A stretch of 10,736 nt of DNA from a bacterium (GTDB lineage: Bacteria > UBA9089 > JAHJRX01): assembly GCA_030017825.1 (NCBI GenBank), contig JASEGW010000047.1, positions 1-10,736 of the forward strand, in the 5' to 3' direction. Within the stretch, counting starts at the first letter, position 1. The number at the start of each line of letters is the position of its first letter. Below, piece after piece: positions 1 through 7,818 of the stretch. A program made the position numbers and the translations under genes. Under the pieces are notes generated by a model. The model saw nothing but the letters and a program-made list of their open reading frames with translations. It searched no databases and had not been told where the DNA came from.

Positions 1-149
1 GTTAAAATTTCAATTTAGCGAAGAAATATTAATCCTTAAACTTAAAATAAAGGAATATATTCTTGCGTCGAACTCAGGTTAAATATTTTGAAGCTTGAGG
101 ATTTGAAAGCCTCTATATCTTCCAACCTCTGATTTTTGTCTTTTGTATC
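1..149. other. Non-coding sequence downstream of divIC
   Basis: No gene is visible in these 149 bp. Read on the minus strand there is a short GAGG...CCTC stem with a 9-nt loop (97-113), followed by AT-rich DNA without a clean T-run, and a 10-bp palindrome GAATATATTC (53-62). At 119-131 are words resembling the 7-bp-period repeat of the atpA-atpG spacer. I do not see a convincing intrinsic terminator. Confidence 0.5.
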
Positions 150-491
150 CTACTTCCCAGAAGGAATAAACTCTATTATCTTCTCTCCCTCTCTAACCAT
201 TCCCAATTCTCTTGCTTGTTCTTCTATATAACTTGAATCACTTTCTAATCTTTTTACCTCATTTTTTAATTGTATTATTTCTTTTTTTAATACTTCTATC
301 TCTTCTTCTATCTTTACTATTTGTTTTTTCATTTTACGTCGAACAAGATAACCACTCTTCCCTATAATTAAAAAATATACAGAAACAACTATTAATGACA
401 TTAAAATAATACTAATTTTTAAAAATGCTTTTGTCTTCCTTTCTTTAAAATACTGTCGTTTTACCTTTTTTTTCTTGGCAACTTTCTTCAC
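150..491 (-). CDS. DivIC/FtsB-family septum formation initiator (small bitopic division protein)
   Basis: The 113-residue protein has a very basic N-terminus (Lys/Arg-rich to residue 22), one membrane segment at about 23-43, a heptad-rich coiled coil at about 52-86, and the family's C-terminal motif YIEEQARELGMVREGE at 88-103. This is the usual build of FtsB/DivIC proteins, which sit in the inner membrane facing outward and bridge FtsL and FtsQ/DivIB in the divisome. The start is a GTG at 489-491, 4 bp after the enolase stop. The next in-frame Met is residue 31, inside the membrane segment, so GTG is the only sensible start. The ribosome site is weak (AAAGAAG), and translation is probably coupled to eno. 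The eno-ftsB neighbourhood is known in many bacteria and supports the call. Whether it is functionally DivIC or FtsB cannot be told from sequence. Confidence 0.88.
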   Translation of the reverse strand: MKKVAKKKKVKRQYFKERKTKAFLKISIILMSLIVVSVYFLIIGKSGYLVRRKMKKQIVKIEEEIEVLKKEIIQLKNEVKRLESDSSYIEEQARELGMVREGEKIIEFIPSGK

Positions 492-495
492 TCTT

Positions 496-1803
496 TTATT
501 CTTCTTTAACTATCTTTATACTTTTTCCCTTAAAAGCATTCTTTCCAGAATATACAGCATAGCTTCCTAAATCCTCTTCAATTCTTAACAACTGATTATA
601 TTTTACAATCCTATCAGTTCGAGAAGTAGAGCCAGTTTTTATTTGGCCAGAATTAGTAGCTACAGCAATATCTGCAATCGATGTATCTTCTGTCTCTCCG
701 CTACGATGAGAAATTACACAAGTAAAACCAGCTTCTTTAGCCATATTGATAGTATCCAATGTTTCAGATAAAGTACCAATTTGGTTTACCTTAATTAATA
801 TAGAATTAGCAGCTTTAACTTTTATTCCTGCAGAAAGTTTTTTAGGGTTAGTGACAAATAAATCATCTCCTACTATTTGAATCTTGTCTCCTAGTTTATT
901 ATTCAATCTTGTCCATCCTTCCCAATCATCTTCGGATAAACCATCTTCAATAGAAATAATGGGATATTTTTCACATAAATAATCATAATATTCAATCATT
1001 TCTTGAGTATTTCTTCTCTTTTCTTCCCCTGTAAAATCATATACTCCTTCTTCTGCTAAAAGTTCACTAGAAGCCACATCTAAAGCCAAATAAACATCTT
1101 CTCCTGCTCTGTATCCTGCTCTTTCTATGGCTTTTAATATTATCTTGATAGCTTCTTCGCTTGATTTTAAGTTTGGGGCAAAACCACCCTCATCTCCTAC
1201 CGTAGTAATTTCTCCTATAGATAAAAGCTCTATCATTAAGCTATGAAATATCTCCGTACCCCACCGTAAAGCTTCTTTAAACACTTTTGCTCCTACTGGA
1301 GCTATCATAAATTCTTGAATATCCACTAAATTATTGGCATGTTTGCCACCATTTAATATATTTATTAAAGGAACTGGAAGTACGCAAGCTACTATTCCAC
1401 CCAAATAACGATACAAAGGAATTCCCATCTCATTTGCAGCTGCTTTAGCTACAGCTAAAGATACTCCCAATATAGCATTTGCTCCTAATTTTGATTTATT
1501 CTCAGTGCCATCAAGTTTAATTATTAGCTGATCTATTTCGTATTGAGCTAACGCTTCTTTACCTATTAGTTCTTTTTTTATAATCTCATTAACTGATTTT
1601 ACAGCTTTTATAACTCCTTTTCCTAAATATCGATTTTTGTCTTTATCTCTTAATTCTATAGCCTCATATTTTCCTGTAGAAGCTCCAGAAGGAACACATG
1701 CTCTACCCCAAGCACCTGACTCTAAAGCTACATCAACTTCCACTGTAGGATTACCTCTGGAGTCTAGTATCTCCCTAGCATTAATATTAGATATCTTAGC
1801 CAT
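496..1803 (-). CDS. eno: Enolase (phosphopyruvate hydratase)
   Basis: Enolase converts 2-phosphoglycerate to phosphoenolpyruvate in cytoplasmic glycolysis and gluconeogenesis. The 435-residue protein is full length and begins with the typical N-terminus containing AREILDSRGNPTVEV. The active-site residues are all present: acid/base Glu164 (in IQEFM) and Glu205 (in GDEGGFAPN); Mg2+ ligands Asp242, Glu286 (SIEDGL) and Asp313 (GDDLFVTN); catalytic Lys338 (ILIKVNQIGT); and substrate-binding His366-Arg367-Ser368 and Lys389. The ATG lies inside the last codons of the upstream TPR gene, with an 8-bp overlap. Its strong AGGAGG site at 1810-1815 is 6 nt from the start and is part of the TPR coding sequence, so the two are probably translationally coupled. 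Small departures such as GSTSR before the DR motif look like lineage variation, not damage. Confidence 0.98.
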   Translation of the reverse strand: MAKISNINAREILDSRGNPTVEVDVALESGAWGRACVPSGASTGKYEAIELRDKDKNRYLGKGVIKAVKSVNEIIKKELIGKEALAQYEIDQLIIKLDGTENKSKLGANAILGVSLAVAKAAANEMGIPLYRYLGGIVACVLPVPLINILNGGKHANNLVDIQEFMIAPVGAKVFKEALRWGTEIFHSLMIELLSIGEITTVGDEGGFAPNLKSSEEAIKIILKAIERAGYRAGEDVYLALDVASSELLAEEGVYDFTGEEKRRNTQEMIEYYDYLCEKYPIISIEDGLSEDDWEGWTRLNNKLGDKIQIVGDDLFVTNPKKLSAGIKVKAANSILIKVNQIGTLSETLDTINMAKEAGFTCVISHRSGETEDTSIADIAVATNSGQIKTGSTSRTDRIVKYNQLLRIEEDLGSYAVYSGKNAFKGKSIKIVKEE

Positions 1804-3406
1804 TATTTTCCTCCTTTTTTTCCTCCAGAATTCTTTCTAAATCTCTAATCTTCTTATCTAAATTTATCTCCTCGCCTCCCATTTCTTTTGACTTTTTATA
1901 CATTTGATAAGCATCTCTTATTTTATCTTTTTTCAGATATACATCTCCTAAATGCTCTAATATAATAGGATCGTCTTTTACTATTTTTGATGCTTTTTCT
2001 AGTTGTTCTAAAGCCTCATTATATCTATTTAATTTGAAATACACCCACCCCAAACTATCGATAATATAGCCATTATTTGGCTCTATTTCAAGTGCTTTTT
2101 TTATTAATTCTAATGATTTTTCTAACTTTATACCTTTATCTGCATACAAGTAACCAATAAAGTTATAAGCATCAGCAAATTTTTTATTCAGCTCTATGGC
2201 CTTATAGAACATTTCTACAGCCTTCTCAAATTGACCTTTATTATTATAAATCACCCCTAATTGATAATAACAAAACTCACTCTTGGGTTTAATATCAATT
2301 GCTTTTTTAAAAAAGCCCTCAGCCTCCTCATATTTCTTTAAATTACTACAAATTACTCCTAAAAAAAAGACTAATTCGTAATTATCTAAATAATCATTTT
2401 TAATTTCCAATAAAGTTTCTAATGCTTCTTTATACTTATTTTGTTTAGTATATATATATCCTATTCCCATATGAGCTATAAAGTTGTTTTTATCTATTTC
2501 TATAATCTTTTTAAAATTCTCAATCGCTAAATCATATTTTTTCCTCCTTTCATATATATTTCCCAATAAAAAGCAAATTTCTATATCTCTAGGTCTTTGT
2601 TTTAAAACTTCATTAATATGTAATTCTGCTTCTGCTAATTTTTCTCCCTCTAAATAAAAACTTATCAATAATTTTCTTATTTCAATATTTTTTGAATCTA
2701 TCTCTATCTTTTTCTTGTAAACCTCTATGGCTTTCTCCGTCAATTTGTAAAACTTGAATAAATTAACAATTGAATTATTTAACTCTGAATTATTTAATTC
2801 TAATTCTTGATGAAATATTGATCTTAAATTCTCAAAAACATCAATAGCTTTCTCTACTTCTTTTAAAATAATATAGTTTTCTCCTAATGCTACATAAGCT
2901 TCTATAAAAGAGGAATCTATTTGCAATATTTTTTCAAAACAGACAATAGCTTTTAAGTATTCTTTCTTGTTTGAGTATAGTTTTCCTAAAATATAATTAG
3001 CTTCTATATTATCTTCAATATTTATTACTTTTTTTAGATTTTCAATAGCTTCATTTATCTTGTTTTCTTCTAAGCAAATACTGGCCAAAATATAATAAGC
3101 TTTGGCAGAGTTACCATCAATATCAATGGTTCTTTTTAAATATGTTTTTGCTTTTTTATAATCTTTTTTTATATAATAAATGTTAGCTATGCTTAGAACT
3201 ATTTCCCCAGAGTTTGGGTCATATTTTTCTGCTTTAAGATATTCGCTTAAAGCCTTATCAACCTGACCTTCTTGTTCATGCACAGATCCCATAGTGTAAT
3301 GAGTATAAGAAGCATCCTTTTCTATAATGCTCACTCTTTGTCTTACACAGCCTACACTTAGTAAAATGAGTAGAATTACTAACTTAAGATAGATTTTAGA
3401 CAACAT
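1796..3406 (-). CDS. TPR-repeat lipoprotein, about 14 tetratricopeptide repeats
   Basis: The 536-residue protein opens with a lipoprotein-type signal: Lys4 and Lys8, a hydrophobic run, then LSVGC with the predicted lipidated Cys20. The residue at -3 is Ser instead of the favoured Leu, but this fits the broader lipobox pattern. From about residue 32 almost the whole chain is TPR units of 33-35 residues (roughly 14), with the usual G/A-Y and A-x-x-x-(Y/F) positions and often a proline or acidic turn between units. The repeat register is disturbed at about 195-215, where an ELNNS-ELNNS duplication separates repeat 5 from repeat 6. The last units (NFIGYLYADKG, then IDSLGWVYFKLNRY, then LEHLGDVYLKKDK) match a common bacterial TPR lipoprotein type. 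TPR solenoids bind proteins, but no partner can be named. The start ATG follows AAGAAGG by only 3 nt, and codon 2 is TTG, so a TTG start one codon later is possible. It is probably the first gene of the TPR-eno-divIC unit. Confidence 0.88.
   Translation of the reverse strand: MLSKIYLKLVILLILLSVGCVRQRVSIIEKDASYTHYTMGSVHEQEGQVDKALSEYLKAEKYDPNSGEIVLSIANIYYIKKDYKKAKTYLKRTIDIDGNSAKAYYILASICLEENKINEAIENLKKVINIEDNIEANYILGKLYSNKKEYLKAIVCFEKILQIDSSFIEAYVALGENYIILKEVEKAIDVFENLRSIFHQELELNNSELNNSIVNLFKFYKLTEKAIEVYKKKIEIDSKNIEIRKLLISFYLEGEKLAEAELHINEVLKQRPRDIEICFLLGNIYERRKKYDLAIENFKKIIEIDKNNFIAHMGIGYIYTKQNKYKEALETLLEIKNDYLDNYELVFFLGVICSNLKKYEEAEGFFKKAIDIKPKSEFCYYQLGVIYNNKGQFEKAVEMFYKAIELNKKFADAYNFIGYLYADKGIKLEKSLELIKKALEIEPNNGYIIDSLGWVYFKLNRYNEALEQLEKASKIVKDDPIILEHLGDVYLKKDKIRDAYQMYKKSKEMGGEEINLDKKIRDLERILEEKKEENNG
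2771..2800. repeat. 15-bp in-frame tandem duplication inside the TPR gene
   Basis: Two adjacent 15-bp units, 2771-2785 and 2786-2800, differ at a single base. On the coding strand they encode ELNNS twice. The duplication is a multiple of three, so the frame is kept, and it falls in a linker-like stretch between two TPR units where extra length is tolerated. It looks like a replication-slippage product. Confidence 0.85.
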
Positions 3407-3549
3407 TTACCTTCTTGAATATTTTTGGCTAGCCTGTTGCTGGAAATTCTTTGGAAAGTTTTTGTGGACTTTATAATTCTAATTTTCTTTCAATATAACC
3501 CGAATCTGACACACTTAATCTGCATCCAAAAAAGGATATTTCTATACAT
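3407..3549. other. Intergenic spacer between atpC and the TPR gene
   Basis: This 143-bp spacer is the main break between the ATP synthase operon and the TPR-eno-divIC genes. Read on the minus strand it holds a small hairpin (ATCC, six T, GGAT at 3524-3537) with no T-run after it, an 8-bp palindrome GGCTAGCC at 3427-3434, and no recognisable -35/-10 pair of good quality. I cannot decide whether the downstream genes have their own promoter or rely on read-through from the atp promoter. Confidence 0.6.
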
Positions 3550-3801
3550 TTAAGTTAATACATTATCAACTAGTATAGTAACTTTATTTGAGCCTACTTC
3601 TATATATCCTTCACTAATCTTGATTTCTTGCCATTTACCTTCAGTTTTAATCTTTACCATTCCTTCATTTAATAACGACAAAAGAGGAGTATGTTGGGGT
3701 AGTATTCCAAGTTCCCCCATTTTTCCTGGAACAATAACCATATCAACTTCTTTTTTTAAATACTCCTGAACAGGAGTATAGATCTCTAATTGTAAAGTCA
3801 T
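3550..3801 (-). CDS. atpC: F1 ATP synthase epsilon subunit, short form without C-terminal helical domain
   Basis: Epsilon is part of the F1 central stalk and links gamma to the c-ring. The 83 residues cover just the N-terminal beta-sandwich domain, with the family motif PGKMGELGILPQHTPL at 25-40 and the ending EVGSNKVTILVDN. Most bacterial epsilon subunits have about 130-140 residues, with a two-helix C-terminal domain that can extend and inhibit ATP hydrolysis. That domain is absent here. Short epsilons of 80-90 residues are known, for example in Chlorobium, so this may be natural. After the TAA stop I see no continuation resembling the missing helices in any frame. An AAGGA site lies about 9 nt upstream of the ATG, and the gene starts 13 bp after atpD. 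Confidence 0.93.
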   Translation of the reverse strand: MTLQLEIYTPVQEYLKKEVDMVIVPGKMGELGILPQHTPLLSLLNEGMVKIKTEGKWQEIKISEGYIEVGSNKVTILVDNVLT

Positions 3802-3814
3802 CTCTATCTTTCCT

Positions 3815-5209
3815 TTAATTTGCTTTTTTTGCTCTATCTATAGCTTCATCAATGGTTCCTACCATATAAAAAGCTTGCTCTGGCAAGTCATCATACTTTC
3901 CCTCTACTATTTCTTTAAAGCCTTTTATGGTTTCTTGTAGTTTTACATACTTTCCAGAAGAACCAGTAAATACTTCAGCTACAAAGAAAGGTTGAGATAA
4001 GAATCTTTGAATCTTTCTAGCTCTAGCTACTATTTTCTTATCTTCTTCGCTCAATTCATCCATTCCCAAGATAGCTATAATATCTTGTAGTTCTCTATAT
4101 CTCTGTAGAACTTTTTGTACAGATCTAGCTACATCGTAGTGTTCATCACCTACAACACGAGGATCTAACATTCGCGAGGTAGAATCTAAAGGATCTACTG
4201 CTGGATAAATTCCTAATTCAGCAATTTGTCTTGACAATACAATAGTTGCATCTAAATGAGCAAAAGTTGTTGCAGGAGCAGGATCAGTTAAATCATCAGC
4301 AGGCACATAAATAGCTTGCACAGAAGTAATTGAACCTTTCTTTGTAGAGGTTATTCTTTCTTGAAGTTCACCTACGTCAGTGCTTAATGTAGGCTGATAT
4401 CCTACTGCCGAAGGAACTCTTCCCAGTAAAGCCGACACCTCAGATCCAGCTTGTACAAATCTAAATATATTATCAATAAATAAAAGCACATCTTGTCCTT
4501 TAACATCTCTAAAATACTCTGCTTGAGTGAGACCAGATAGCCCTACTCTAAATCTTGCCCCTGGAGGCTCTTGCATCTGTCCATAAACCAAAGCTGTTTT
4601 ATCCAAAACTCCTGATTCTTTCATTTCTAAATATAAATCATTCCCTTCACGGGTTCGCTCACCTACACCAGCAAAAACTGATACGCCTCCATGTTCTGCT
4701 ACGCAACTTCTAATAAGTTCCATTACCAAAACAGTTTTACCTACACCAGCTCCACCAAATAGACCAATCTTTCCTCCTTTGGCAAAAGGAGCTAACAAGT
4801 CTACGGATTTAATTCCTGTCTCAAATATCTCTTTAACTGTCTCTTGTTCTTCAAAAGTAGGGCAAGGCCTATGTATAGAATAATAATCATCTGCGACTAT
4901 ATCACCTTTTTCGTCTACCGGCTCTCCTAGAACATTCATAACTCTTCCTAAAGCCCCATCACCCACTGGAACTTTAATAGGAAATCCAGTATCTATAGCT
5001 TCTTCTCCTCTCATTAAGCCATCAGTAGTATCCATAGAAACAGCTCTTACTGTATTGTCACCTAAATGCTGAGCTACTTCTACAACTAACTTTCTCTTTT
5101 CTTTCTCCATAAATATTTCTACTGCATTCATAATTTGAGGTAGATCGCCAGACTCAAATTCTATGTCTACCACGGGACCCATTATCTGCTTTATTCTTCC
5201 TGTTCTCAT
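3815..5209 (-). CDS. atpD: F1 ATP synthase beta subunit (catalytic)
   Basis: Beta carries the catalytic nucleotide sites of the alpha3-beta3 hexamer. The 464-residue protein is full length. It shows the N-terminal beta-barrel beginning GRIKQIMGPVVDIEF, Walker A GGAGVGKT at 152-159 (Lys158), the catalytic glutamate in GERTREGN (Glu184), Walker B VLLFIDN with Asp246, the conserved segment AELGIYPAVDPLDSTSR, and the DELSEED loop at 384-390 that contacts gamma. Its ATG overlaps the gamma stop by one base (TAATG), so translation is probably coupled. The best Shine-Dalgarno match, GGGAGG, lies about 13 nt from the ATG. That is longer than usual, but the N-terminus aligns with the family at this start. 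Confidence 0.99.
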   Translation of the reverse strand: MRTGRIKQIMGPVVDIEFESGDLPQIMNAVEIFMEKEKRKLVVEVAQHLGDNTVRAVSMDTTDGLMRGEEAIDTGFPIKVPVGDGALGRVMNVLGEPVDEKGDIVADDYYSIHRPCPTFEEQETVKEIFETGIKSVDLLAPFAKGGKIGLFGGAGVGKTVLVMELIRSCVAEHGGVSVFAGVGERTREGNDLYLEMKESGVLDKTALVYGQMQEPPGARFRVGLSGLTQAEYFRDVKGQDVLLFIDNIFRFVQAGSEVSALLGRVPSAVGYQPTLSTDVGELQERITSTKKGSITSVQAIYVPADDLTDPAPATTFAHLDATIVLSRQIAELGIYPAVDPLDSTSRMLDPRVVGDEHYDVARSVQKVLQRYRELQDIIAILGMDELSEEDKKIVARARKIQRFLSQPFFVAEVFTGSSGKYVKLQETIKGFKEIVEGKYDDLPEQAFYMVGTIDEAIDRAKKAN

Positions 5210-6075
5210 TATATACTTAAAGCCTCCCTTCCTCCAATAATTTCTGATATTTCTTTAGTAATAGCAGCTTGTCGCACTCTATTATAATTAAGTTGTAAAT
5301 TTGAAATCATCTCTTTAGCGTTTTTAGTAGCACTATCCATAGCCACCATACGCGCACATTGCTCTGCTGCAAATGACTCCAACAAAGCTTTATGAATTTG
5401 TATATTTATATACCTTGCAATTAAAGTCTGTAATAATACAATAGGGTCTGGTTCATAAATATATTCATTAACATATTTTTCTTCAATCTCTGGCTCTATA
5501 TTTAGAGGTAAAATTCTCAAACTCATAACTCTTTGTGTCGACAGCGATTTAAATTCATTAAATGTTATATATGCTTCGTCAATTTCTTTACTAATGTATT
5601 TTTCTATCAATATACTTCCTATATCTTGAGATAAACTATATTCAATTGGTTCCTGTATAGGATAATGTCCTATATTTTTATAATTCTGGCGTTTAAAATA
5701 AAAATAACCTTTACTGCCAAGATTCAACATGCATATATTTTTACTCTCTTTTTCCTTGTCTTTAATTAAATTTGTAATAGCTTTTATTACATTACTGTTA
5801 AATCCACCACAAAAACCTCGTTCTGAAGTAATCACCAAAAAACAAGTTACCTTTACTTCCCCCCTTTTTTCTAATAAAGAACAGTAGACTTCCCTTGACC
5901 TTTGTAGCACTCTAGACATAAGGTGATAAATAGAATTAGCATATGGTCGAGCATTAATTATAGCATTTTGAGATTTTTGCATCTTTGTAGTAGCAATTAA
6001 TTTCATAGCTTTTGTAATCTGTTGAATATTCTTAACGCTGTTTATCTTACGTTTTATATCCCTAGCTGTAGCCAT
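5209..6075 (-). CDS. atpG: F1 ATP synthase gamma subunit (central rotor shaft)
   Basis: Gamma is the coiled-coil rotor shaft that turns inside the alpha3-beta3 ring. The 288-residue length is normal. The N-terminal helix (IKRKINSVKNIQQITKAMK, from residue 7) and the C-terminal helix (MDSATKNAKEMISNL... to AAITKEISEIIGG near 281) form the shaft. The middle carries the Rossmann-like domain with SERGFCGGFN at 84-93 and the YEPDP turn near 207-211. An AGAGGA site sits about 5 nt before the ATG. It is preceded by an unusually long 201-bp spacer after atpA, and it abuts atpD through a 1-bp overlap. Confidence 0.98.
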   Translation of the reverse strand: MATARDIKRKINSVKNIQQITKAMKLIATTKMQKSQNAIINARPYANSIYHLMSRVLQRSREVYCSLLEKRGEVKVTCFLVITSERGFCGGFNSNVIKAITNLIKDKEKESKNICMLNLGSKGYFYFKRQNYKNIGHYPIQEPIEYSLSQDIGSILIEKYISKEIDEAYITFNEFKSLSTQRVMSLRILPLNIEPEIEEKYVNEYIYEPDPIVLLQTLIARYINIQIHKALLESFAAEQCARMVAMDSATKNAKEMISNLQLNYNRVRQAAITKEISEIIGGREALSI

Positions 6076-6276
6076 TAGTATCCTCTTTCTGAATTCTCAT
6101 TTACATATAATAAGAGTAAAATATGTCTATTTTATCTGTCTTTTTACAATTTAAATTGAATTGTTTTATTTTTAACTTTTAATGCCTTTTTAAATTAACA
6201 ACTATCCCTTATCTACGATTAGCTTCTTTCTTCCAATCTCCAGCCTCTGTCTTCTAATTACTCCTATCTACCCTCT
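6076..6276. other. Long atpA-atpG spacer inside the operon
   Basis: This 201-bp gap is much longer than every other junction in the atp operon (overlaps to about 79 bp). The half next to atpG is very AT-rich and includes a 12-bp perfect palindrome, CAATTTAAATTG, at 6147-6158. The half next to atpA is pyrimidine-rich on the plus strand (purine-rich in the mRNA) and shows a 7-bp periodicity. I see no open reading frame, no clear -35/-10 pair and no hairpin followed by a T-run. Confidence 0.75.
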
Positions 6277-6285
6277 CTACTCAAC
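6203..6285. repeat. Degenerate 7-bp-period repeat, consensus about YYTCYNN (plus strand)
   Basis: Cutting the plus strand into 7-mers from 6223 to 6285 gives nine consecutive units. The fourth base is C in all nine and the third base is T in eight of nine. Two further units of the same form occupy 6203-6216, separated from the main run by a 6-bp slip (6217-6222). Units TATCTAC at 6210-6216 and 6265-6271 are identical. The run extends past the atpA stop codon (6277-6279) into its last codons. Similar words, CTTCCAA followed by CCTCTG, occur next to each other at 119-131. Confidence 0.55.
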
Positions 6286-7791
6286 CACTACAAACATCTC
6301 TTTAAATTCTTTTATAACCTTAATTATTCCTTCTTCTACATCGTAAGTTAACTCTTTTATCTCTACAATCCGCTTAATCACCTCTTGGTGTTGATTTTTT
6401 ACAAAGCCTAAGAACTCTTTCTCAAATCTGCTACATTGAGAAACCGGAATATCATCTAAATAGCCATTTATTCCAGCATAAATAATTAAAACTTGCTCTT
6501 CTACACTCATAGGCACATACTGGCTTTGCTTTAGTATCTCCACCATACGAGCTCCTCGATCTAATTGAGCCTGAGTAGCTTTATCTAGTTCAGTACTAAG
6601 CTGAGTAAAAGCAGCTAATTCTCTATACTGAGCTAAATCTAATCTTAATTTTCCTGCTACTTGTTTCATTATCTTAATTTGAGCAGAACTTCCTACACGA
6701 GAAACTGATAGCCCTACATTAATAGCTGGTCTTACTCCAGAATAAAATAGACTTGTTTCTAAATAAATCTGGCCATCGGTAATTGATATAACATTAGTAG
6801 GAATATAAGCCGATACATCTCCAGCCTGAGTTTCAATTATAGGTAATGCAGTTAGAGATCCCCCACCTTTGCTATCACTATATTTTGCAGCTCTTTCCAG
6901 CAATCTAGAATGTAAATAAAAAATATCTCCAGGATAAGCCTCTCTGCCAGGAGGTCTATGTAACAATAAAGACATTTGACGATAAGCCCAAGCATGCTTT
7001 GATAAGTCATCATAAATAACTAAAGAATGCATCCCATTATCTCTAAAATATTCTCCCATAGCACAGCCAGCATAAGGAGCAATATATTGAAGTGGACTGG
7101 GAGCACTAGCATTTGCTGATATAACCGTAGTATATTTCATAGCATTATTTTCTTCTAATACCCTTACTACTTCTGCTATAGTAGACTGTTTTTGTCCAAT
7201 AGCCACATAAATACATTTTATATCGCTATTTTTCTGATTCAATATGGCATCTACTACCAAAGCAGTTTTTCCCGTTTGTCTATCTCCAATAATTAGTTCT
7301 CTTTGCCCTCTTCCGATAGGTATCATGGCATCAACCGCTTTAATACCTGTCTGTACAGGCTCTTTTACCGGCTGTCTATCTATGATACTAGGAGCTCTTC
7401 CTTCTATAGTCATAAAATGTGTGGCTTTTATAGGACCTTTTCCATCAACTGGCTGTCCTAATGAATCTACTACTCTACCCAACATAGCTTCACCCACAGG
7501 AACTTGAGCTACCCTGCCTGTAGTTTTAACTTGACTACCTTCTTTTATATTCTTATCGCTTCCTAAAACAACCGCTCCTATGCAACCTTCTTCTAAATTT
7601 AAGACCATACTCATAGTCCCATCTTCAAATTCCAAGAGCTCTGATGACATGGCTTTTTCTAAGCCATAGATAGTAGCTATTCCATCACCTACTTGAATTA
7701 CTGTTCCTACATTAGCTATTTCTAATTGATCGTGATATTTTTCAACTTTTTCCTTAATGATGGAACTTATCTCTTCTGTCTTTATCCGCAT
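6277..7791 (-). CDS. atpA: F1 ATP synthase alpha subunit (non-catalytic)
   Basis: Alpha alternates with beta in the F1 head and contributes the arginine finger. With the chosen ATG the protein has 504 residues. Walker A GDRQTGKT is at 169-176, the family segment YRQMSLLLHRPPGREAYPGD follows at about 270-289, and the arginine finger is Arg365 in VSRVGSSAQ (equivalent to E. coli Arg376). The C-terminal helical domain is complete. An in-frame TTG two codons upstream (7795-7797) is also possible. I prefer the ATG at 7789-7791 because the GGAG ribosome site is 7 nt from it but only 1 nt from the TTG. It starts 27 bp after atpH. Confidence 0.98.
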   Translation of the reverse strand: MRIKTEEISSIIKEKVEKYHDQLEIANVGTVIQVGDGIATIYGLEKAMSSELLEFEDGTMSMVLNLEEGCIGAVVLGSDKNIKEGSQVKTTGRVAQVPVGEAMLGRVVDSLGQPVDGKGPIKATHFMTIEGRAPSIIDRQPVKEPVQTGIKAVDAMIPIGRGQRELIIGDRQTGKTALVVDAILNQKNSDIKCIYVAIGQKQSTIAEVVRVLEENNAMKYTTVISANASAPSPLQYIAPYAGCAMGEYFRDNGMHSLVIYDDLSKHAWAYRQMSLLLHRPPGREAYPGDIFYLHSRLLERAAKYSDSKGGGSLTALPIIETQAGDVSAYIPTNVISITDGQIYLETSLFYSGVRPAINVGLSVSRVGSSAQIKIMKQVAGKLRLDLAQYRELAAFTQLSTELDKATQAQLDRGARMVEILKQSQYVPMSVEEQVLIIYAGINGYLDDIPVSQCSRFEKEFLGFVKNQHQEVIKRIVEIKELTYDVEEGIIKVIKEFKEMFVVVE

Positions 7792-7818
7792 TTTCAAACT
7801 CCATTCTTCGTTTTATTA

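Noticed and set aside
97..113. A T-arm-like stem-loop suggesting a tRNA fragment downstream of divIC
   Set aside because: The stem is 4 bp with a 9-nt loop, no matching acceptor, D or anticodon arms are visible, and the TTCAAAT loop does not have a paired 5-bp stem.
3427..3434. Palindrome GGCTAGCC upstream of the TPR gene as an operator
   Set aside because: A single 8-bp palindrome without a second copy or a nearby promoter is not enough to support a regulatory call.
3524..3537. Possible terminator hairpin (ATCC, six T, GGAT) after atpC
   Set aside because: The stem is only 4-5 bp and is not followed by a T-run on the transcribed strand, so it does not qualify as an intrinsic terminator.
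7244..7507. Plus-strand open frames opposite atpA, atpE, atpF, atpH and eno
   Set aside because: They lie entirely within well-conserved minus-strand genes, have no family resemblance and no supporting ribosome sites; they are antisense shadows.
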